Assembly (NCBI GenBank): GCA_020634625.1
Contig: JACKBJ010000029.1
Coordinates: 1-26,617, forward strand
Length of the DNA: 26,617 bases
Origin: Caldilineae bacterium
Lineage (GTDB): Bacteria > Chloroflexota > Anaerolineae > Epilineales > Epilineaceae
Direction: 5' to 3'
Part shown: positions 23,260 to 26,617 of the stretch, piece by piece
Position numbering within the stretch: position 1 is the stretch's first letter
Layout: every line of letters starts with the position of its first letter
Notes under the pieces: generated by a model
Database searches by the model: none
Seen by the model: the letters and a program-made list of their open reading frames with translations, nothing else
What the model was told of the DNA's origin: nothing
Translations under genes and position numbers: made by a program

Positions 23260-23448
23260 ATGACCACCCTCCCCACCGGCACCGTCACCTTCCTCTTCAC
23301 CGACATCGAGGGCTCCACACAGCGCTGGGACACGCACCCCGATGCGATGCGCGCCGCGCTGGAGCGGCACGATGCCCTGATGCGCCAGGCGGTCGAGGCC
23401 ACGGGGGTCACTCCGCCCGACTGCGCCCCCCGGCTCGGCCTTTGCTAG
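23260..23448 (+). pseudogene. Truncated class III adenylyl cyclase N-terminus
   Basis: The first 47 or so codons encode the start of a class III cyclase: TLPTGTVTFLFTDIEGSTQRW, then PDAMRAALERHDALMRQAVEA. Over 43 aligned residues, 37 match the start of the cyclase-NACHT-SUMF1 protein at 1854-5216. After AVEA the sequence leaves the family (TGVTPPDCAPRLGLC) and stops, so the K, second Asp, and Asn/Arg catalytic positions are all missing and there is no usable active site. The ATG start region resembles an intact gene start. Synonymous differences from the large gene show it is not a recent copy. It lies between the tRNA-Gln terminator and queC, and its stop codon lies inside the predicted queC -10 box. 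Confidence 0.85.
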
Positions 23449-23451
23449 GAT
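23443..23451 (+). promoter_or_regulatory. Candidate extended -10 promoter of the queuosine cluster
   Basis: TGCTAGGAT fits an extended -10 (TGn plus TAGGAT at 23446-23451), 37 nt before the queC ATG. No clear -35 lies upstream. The TAG in the box is also the stop of the cyclase fragment. Confidence 0.45.
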
Positions 23452-23488
23452 TGGCGATCACCCCGCGCCCCGGCAACCAGGCCCGACC

Positions 23489-24247
23489 ATGCCCCCAAGC
23501 GATCTCGACACGGCGCCGCGCCCGGCGCCCCTGGCCATCGTCCTGCTCTCCGGCGGCCTCGACTCGGCGACCGCCGCCGCGCAGGCCCTGGCCGACGGCT
23601 ACCGGGTCATCGGCCTGTCCTTCGACTACGGCCAGCGACACGCGCGCGAGCTCGAGGCCGCGCGCGAGCTGGCGACGGCGCTGGGCCTGGCCGAGCAGCA
23701 TCGGGTCGCCGTCGACCTGGCCCGCTGGGGCGGCAGCGCGCTGACCGACCCGCGGGCCGATCTGCCCGAGGGCGCCCCGGACCCCGATCGGATCCCCAGC
23801 ACCTACGTGCCCGGCCGCAACACGGTCTTCATCGCCATCGCCCTGTCGCTGGCCGAGGCCCGCGGCGCCGAAGCGATCTACCTGGGCATCAACGCCGTCG
23901 ACTACTCCGGCTACCCCGACTGCCGGCCCGACTACCTGGCCGCCTTCCAGCGCCTGGCCGAGCTGTCCAGCAAGGCCGGTCGCGAGGGCCGCGCCCCGCG
24001 CCTGGTCGCCCCGTTGATCCTGGACGGCAAAGCGGATATCGTTCGGCGCGCGCTGGCCCTCGGCCTGCCCATCGAGCGCACCTGGTCCTGCTACCGGGGC
24101 GGCGCGGAGCCCTGCGGCCGCTGCGAATCCTGCCGCATCCGCGACGCGGCCCTGATCGAAGCCGGCCGGCCCGACCTGGCCTCGGCCCTCGGCCGTGCCG
24201 GCGGCCGGCCCGACCCTCGCCCCGACCCCGATCCCCCGGAGGCCTGA
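23489..24247 (+). CDS. queC: 7-cyano-7-deazaguanine (preQ0) synthase
   Basis: A 252-residue enzyme that turns 7-carboxy-7-deazaguanine into preQ0 using ATP and ammonia, in the pathway to the modified tRNA base queuosine or other 7-deazaguanines. The PP-loop ATP site is SGGLDS (21-26). FDYGQRHARELEAA (45-58) and STYVPGRNTVFIAIA (104-118) are family hallmarks, and a zinc site is formed by C201, C209, C212 and C215 (CYRGGAEPCGRCESC). All key residues are present. The C-terminal tail is extended by Pro/Asp-rich residues. The ATG at 23489 has only a weak ribosome site but fits the family start. A transporter gene follows after 8 nt and queF after that. Confidence 0.96.
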   Translation: MPPSDLDTAPRPAPLAIVLLSGGLDSATAAAQALADGYRVIGLSFDYGQRHARELEAARELATALGLAEQHRVAVDLARWGGSALTDPRADLPEGAPDPDRIPSTYVPGRNTVFIAIALSLAEARGAEAIYLGINAVDYSGYPDCRPDYLAAFQRLAELSSKAGREGRAPRLVAPLILDGKADIVRRALALGLPIERTWSCYRGGAEPCGRCESCRIRDAALIEAGRPDLASALGRAGGRPDPRPDPDPPEA

Positions 24248-24255
24248 GCCCGAAC

Positions 24256-25020
24256 ATGCAAGCGCAAGCCAGCCCATCGCCCGAGCGCAGCCCCGGCGCG
24301 CCGACGCCCCCGGGGGACGCCGTCACCCCCGCGCCGGAGCGTTACTCGCGCGGCTTCCTGATCATCACCGCCCTCTTCGTGACGACGCTGATCGTCTCGA
24401 ACCTCATCGCCGTCAAGCTGATCGACGTCGCCGGGCTGATCATGCCGGCCGGCGTCATCATCTTCCCCGTCAGCTACATCGTCGGCGACGTGCTGACCGA
24501 GGTCTACGGCTATGCGCGCGCGCGCACCGTGATCTGGCTGGGCTTCGGCTGCAACCTGCTGGCGGTGCTGGCCATCGCCGTCGCCGGCGCCCTGCCGGCG
24601 GCCGGCTTCTGGGAGGGCCAGGCCGCCTGGAACCTCATCCTGGGCTACGCCCCGCGCCTGCTGGCGGCCTCCTTCCTGGCCTACCTGGTCGGCGAGCTGG
24701 CCAACGCCTACGTCCTGGCGCGCATGAAGGTCGCCACCGAGGGCCGGCACCTCTGGGCCCGCACCATCGGCTCGACCCTGGTCGGCCAGGGCCTGGACTC
24801 GGCGATCTTCATCCTGATCGCCTTCTGGGGCACGATCCCGTCCGCCGGCCTCGTCGCGGCCATCCTGACCCAGTGGCTGGTCAAGTCGGGCTACGAGGCC
24901 CTGGCCACGCCGCTGACCTATGCCGTGACCGGCTTCCTCAAGCGCAGCGAGGGCATCGACGCCTTCGACCGCGACACCGACTTCCGCCCGCTGGCCTGGC
25001 TGGGCCAACGCGCCCGCTGA
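24256..25020 (+). CDS. yhhQ: YhhQ-type queuosine precursor transporter
   Basis: A 254-residue inner-membrane protein of the YhhQ/DUF165 family, which imports preQ0 and preQ1. After a Pro-rich N-terminal tail (1-30), about six membrane helices follow: FLIITALFVTTLIVSNLIAV near 33-52, then IMPAGVIIFPVSYIVGDVLTEVYGY (62-86), the family motif region in which IVGDVLTEVYG is highly characteristic. Later helices include TIGSTLVGQGLDSAIFILIAF. It lies 8 nt after queC and upstream of queF in the same orientation, so precursor import and internal synthesis are probably co-expressed. Confidence 0.93.
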   Translation: MQAQASPSPERSPGAPTPPGDAVTPAPERYSRGFLIITALFVTTLIVSNLIAVKLIDVAGLIMPAGVIIFPVSYIVGDVLTEVYGYARARTVIWLGFGCNLLAVLAIAVAGALPAAGFWEGQAAWNLILGYAPRLLAASFLAYLVGELANAYVLARMKVATEGRHLWARTIGSTLVGQGLDSAIFILIAFWGTIPSAGLVAAILTQWLVKSGYEALATPLTYAVTGFLKRSEGIDAFDRDTDFRPLAWLGQRAR

Positions 25021-25070
25021 GCCGAAGTCTGCCGCGAACCCGCCCCCAACCCCCAGGCCTGGAGTCGCCG

Positions 25071-25493
25071 ATGCCCCCCTCCGAAGCCGCCGAAACGCCG
25101 GCGCCCCGCTACGGCGCCCGCGCCATCGCCGAGGCCGAGCTCGAGCGCTGGCCCAACGCGGCGCCCGAGCGCGACTACGAGATCGCCATCAGCCTGCCCG
25201 AGTTCACCTGCCTCTGCCCGCGCAGCGGCTACCCCGACTTCGCCCGCCTGGAGCTGCGCTACGTGCCCGATCGCTGGGTGGTCGAGCTGCGCAGCATCAA
25301 GCTCTACGTCAACGCCTACCGCGAGCTGGCCATCGCGCACGAGGCCGTCACCAACCGCATCCTCGACGACCTGGTGGCCCTGCTCGAGCCGCGCTGGATG
25401 GAGCTGCGGGCCGACTTCAACCCGCGCGGCAACGTGCATACGGTCGTCACGGCGCGCCACCGCCAGCCCGACTGGGTCGACCGACGCGGCTGA
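25071..25493 (+). CDS. queF: NADPH-dependent preQ0 reductase, short (type I) form
   Basis: A 140-residue enzyme of the tunnel fold that reduces the nitrile of preQ0 to the amine of preQ1, the base inserted into tRNA. The catalytic cysteine is C49 in PEFTCLCPRSGYPDFA, with D56 as the partner acid. The family motif appears as ELRSIKLYVNAYR (72-84), diverging from the usual ESKS at its start, and H90 (AIAHEAVTNRI) and GNVHT also fit. GGAG lies 6 nt before the chosen ATG at 25071; the frame is open far upstream, but that part overlaps the transporter in another frame and is a shadow. The gene follows the transporter by 50 nt. Confidence 0.95.
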   Translation: MPPSEAAETPAPRYGARAIAEAELERWPNAAPERDYEIAISLPEFTCLCPRSGYPDFARLELRYVPDRWVVELRSIKLYVNAYRELAIAHEAVTNRILDDLVALLEPRWMELRADFNPRGNVHTVVTARHRQPDWVDRRG

Positions 25494-25532
25494 GCCCGGC
25501 TTCGAGCCGCGTTCGGCGCCGAAGGAAGCCCG

Positions 25533-25561
25533 TTGACAAGCCAATCGGGCCGGGGAATAAT
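25533..25561 (+). promoter_or_regulatory. Strong sigma-70 promoter of the DoxX gene
   Basis: A perfect TTGACA (25533-25538), a 17-nt spacer and AATAAT (25556-25561, one mismatch). Transcription would start near 25568, with GAGGAG about 10 nt before the ATG at 25610. Confidence 0.88.
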
Positions 25562-25609
25562 CGCCCGCGCAGGGATCCGCCTGGCAGATTCACGAGGAGC
25601 GCTGTCCCC

Positions 25610-26026
25610 ATGGCCTTTCTGACCCCCTACCGCTCGCAGATTCTGGGCCTCACCCGCATCGCCATCGGCCTCCTGTACTGGTCCAACGGTGCCAAGAAGC
25701 TATTCGGCTGGTTCGGCGGCGTCGGCCCGGACGGTGGATCGGTGGCCCTGGCCAGCCGGATGGGCGCGGCGGGCGCGATCGAGTTCTTCGGCGGCCTGGC
25801 GATCATCCTGGGCCTGTACACCTCGGTGGTGGCCTTCGTCATCGCCGGCGAGATGCTCTTCGCCTACCTGCTCGGCCACGTCATGGGCCCCGATGGCACC
25901 CAGCTCTTCTGGTGGGCCAACGGCGGCGAGCGCGCGGCCATCTACGCCTGGTTCTTCCTGCTCCTGTCGACCCTGGGCGGCGGCGCCTGGAGCCTGGATC
26001 GACGCCTGGGGCGCGGCGACGGCTGA
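25610..26026 (+). CDS. DoxX-family membrane protein
   Basis: A 138-residue protein with four predicted membrane segments (about 13-32, 54-72, 74-95 and 108-128). The family start is seen in LGLTRIAIGLLYWSNGAKKLFGWFGG (the GxxKLFG motif), followed by IEFFGGLAIILGLYTSVVAF and the loop motif FWWANGGERAAIYAWFFLLL. DoxX proteins are linked to redox processes, with roles in oxidative stress or thiol metabolism reported for relatives, but no single reaction is settled. It has its own strong promoter and a shared terminator, so it appears to be a stand-alone gene. Confidence 0.92.
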   Translation: MAFLTPYRSQILGLTRIAIGLLYWSNGAKKLFGWFGGVGPDGGSVALASRMGAAGAIEFFGGLAIILGLYTSVVAFVIAGEMLFAYLLGHVMGPDGTQLFWWANGGERAAIYAWFFLLLSTLGGGAWSLDRRLGRGDG

Positions 26027-26083
26027 CGCGCAGCGGACGCGACGACGGCCGACGCGCCAAGGTCGCGGCGATAGTTGACGCGC
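26025..26083. repeat. GACGCGC repeated three times at 26-nt spacing
   Basis: GACGCGC begins at 26025, 26051 and 26077, exactly 26 nt apart, overlapping the end of the DoxX gene and the gap behind it. The sequence between the cores is only partly conserved. Function is unknown and it may be chance in GC-rich DNA. Confidence 0.45.
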
Positions 26084-26096
26084 AAGCAGGACAACC

Positions 26097-26125
26097 ACGG
26101 GGGGCCGGCATCAGCCGCCCCCCGT
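26097..26125. terminator. Bidirectional terminator between DoxX and ndk genes
   Basis: ACGGGGGG pairs with CCCCCCGT, and CGGC-ATCA-GCCG extends the stem inward with one bulged C. It lies between two convergent genes. It is followed by TCTCG rather than a long U-tract. Confidence 0.7.
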
Positions 26126-26161
26126 TCTCGTCCTCGAGCGCGCGTCCCTGGATTCTCGACC

Positions 26162-26187
26162 TCCGGCGTCGCCCTTCCGGCGTCGCC
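26162..26187. repeat. 12-bp direct repeat behind ndk
   Basis: TCCGGCGTCGCC occurs at 26162-26173 and 26176-26187, separated by CT, just past the ndk stop. It has no assigned role. Confidence 0.75.
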
Positions 26188-26195
26188 GCTTGCGG

Positions 26196-26617
26196 CTACT
26201 CCAGGATCCAGCGGTCCAGCTCGCGGCCGTAGTCGACGAAGTCGCCCGGCGCGAACCACAGCGCCAGCTCGCGCTCGGCCGTCTCGGGCGCGTCCGAAGC
26301 ATGGACCAGGTTGCGGCCGACCATCAGGCCGAAGTCGGCCCGGATCGAGCCCGGCGTGGCCTCGACCGGACGGGTGCCGCCGACGGTGGCGCGCACGGCG
26401 GCCACCGCGTCGGGGCCGTCGACGGCCATCACCACCACCGGGCCCGAGGTGATGTACTCGATCAAGCCGGCGTAGAAGGGCTTGCCGGCGTGCTCGGCGT
26501 AGTGCTCGCGCGCCAGGGACTCGGGCACGGCCATCAGCTTCATGGCGGTCAGCTTGAGGCCGCGGCGCTCGAAGCGGGCGATCAGCTCGCCGACCAGGGT
26601 GCGCTGAACGGCATCGG
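26196..26617 (-). CDS. ndk: Nucleoside diphosphate kinase (5' end outside window)
   Basis: About 140 residues of a cytosolic enzyme that moves the gamma-phosphate from ATP to other nucleoside diphosphates. The minus-strand frame stays open to the window edge, starting with DAVQRTLVGELIARFERRGL, which corresponds to about residue 11 of the usual protein, so only about ten N-terminal codons are missing. AMKLMAVPESLAREHY, YITSGPVVVMAVDG, TPGSIRADFG and the active-site NLVHASDAPETAERE with its phospho-accepting His are all present. The C-terminus (WFAPGDFVDYGRELDRWILE) is of normal length. An internal ATG at 26543 is not the true start. It is convergent with the DoxX gene. Confidence 0.96.
   Translation of the reverse strand, partial: DAVQRTLVGELIARFERRGLKLTAMKLMAVPESLAREHYAEHAGKPFYAGLIEYITSGPVVVMAVDGPDAVAAVRATVGGTRPVEATPGSIRADFGLMVGRNLVHASDAPETAERELALWFAPGDFVDYGRELDRWILE

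Noticed and set aside
23452..23488. A preQ1 riboswitch ahead of queC
   Set aside because: The gap is only 37 nt and lacks the short hairpin with A-rich tail of the known preQ1 classes.

Overview
The window is GC-rich bacterial DNA. I infer a member of the Chloroflexota or a close relative. The reasons are the secreted protein at 9270-12710, which has a Thr/Pro-rich stalk followed by a hydrophobic PLAL-type segment as is common in Chloroflexota surface proteins; NACHT-HEAT-SUMF1 proteins and LuxR-style class III cyclases, which are common in that phylum; and a primary sigma factor of RpoD/SigA type. No 16S gene is present, so this assignment is an inference.

Left part (1-6858), an accessory region ending beside a tRNA-Leu gene. 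On the minus strand lie a 1120-residue adenylyl cyclase-NACHT-SUMF1 fusion (1854-5216), a DEDDh 3'-5' exonuclease (1124-1693), and a partial unrecognised protein with a nucleotidyltransferase-like active-site signature (1-1127). The start of the last overlaps the exonuclease stop as ATGA. On the plus strand lie a YdeI/OmpD-associated family gene, a decayed tyrosine recombinase tail, and a SMI1/KNR4 (SUKH)-like gene. The integrase scrap, the immunity-type genes and the nearby tRNA-Leu(UAA) together look like the worn edge of a genomic island.

Middle part (6859-17346). Beyond the tRNA-Leu a three-gene plus-strand operon encodes a PAS sensor histidine kinase with a probably leaderless mRNA, an OmpR-type response regulator, and a 1146-residue exported protein with a beta-propeller-like half and two von Willebrand A domains. 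It converges, sharing a CTAG stop tetranucleotide, with a minus-strand MacAB/DevBCA-type ABC operon (ATPase, 938-aa FtsX-type permease, HlyD-like lipoprotein).

Right part (17347-26617). A short AT-rich palindrome separates that operon from a divergent pair of ABC exporter half-transporters. Their nucleotide-binding domains show matching asymmetry (one consensus and one degenerate site), so they should form a heterodimer. Then come the primary sigma factor gene with its own extended -10 promoter and a leader of about 200 nt, tRNA-Gln(UUG) with a clear promoter and terminator, and a truncated copy of a class III cyclase N-terminus. These are followed by a queuosine cluster (queC, YhhQ-type transporter, queF), a DoxX-family membrane protein, and the 3' part of ndk on the minus strand.

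The most unusual items are the cyclase-NACHT-SUMF1 signalling protein with a second, broken cyclase start 18 kb away, the exonuclease/nucleotidyltransferase-like coupled pair, and the two-component system co-transcribed with a propeller/double-vWA surface protein.
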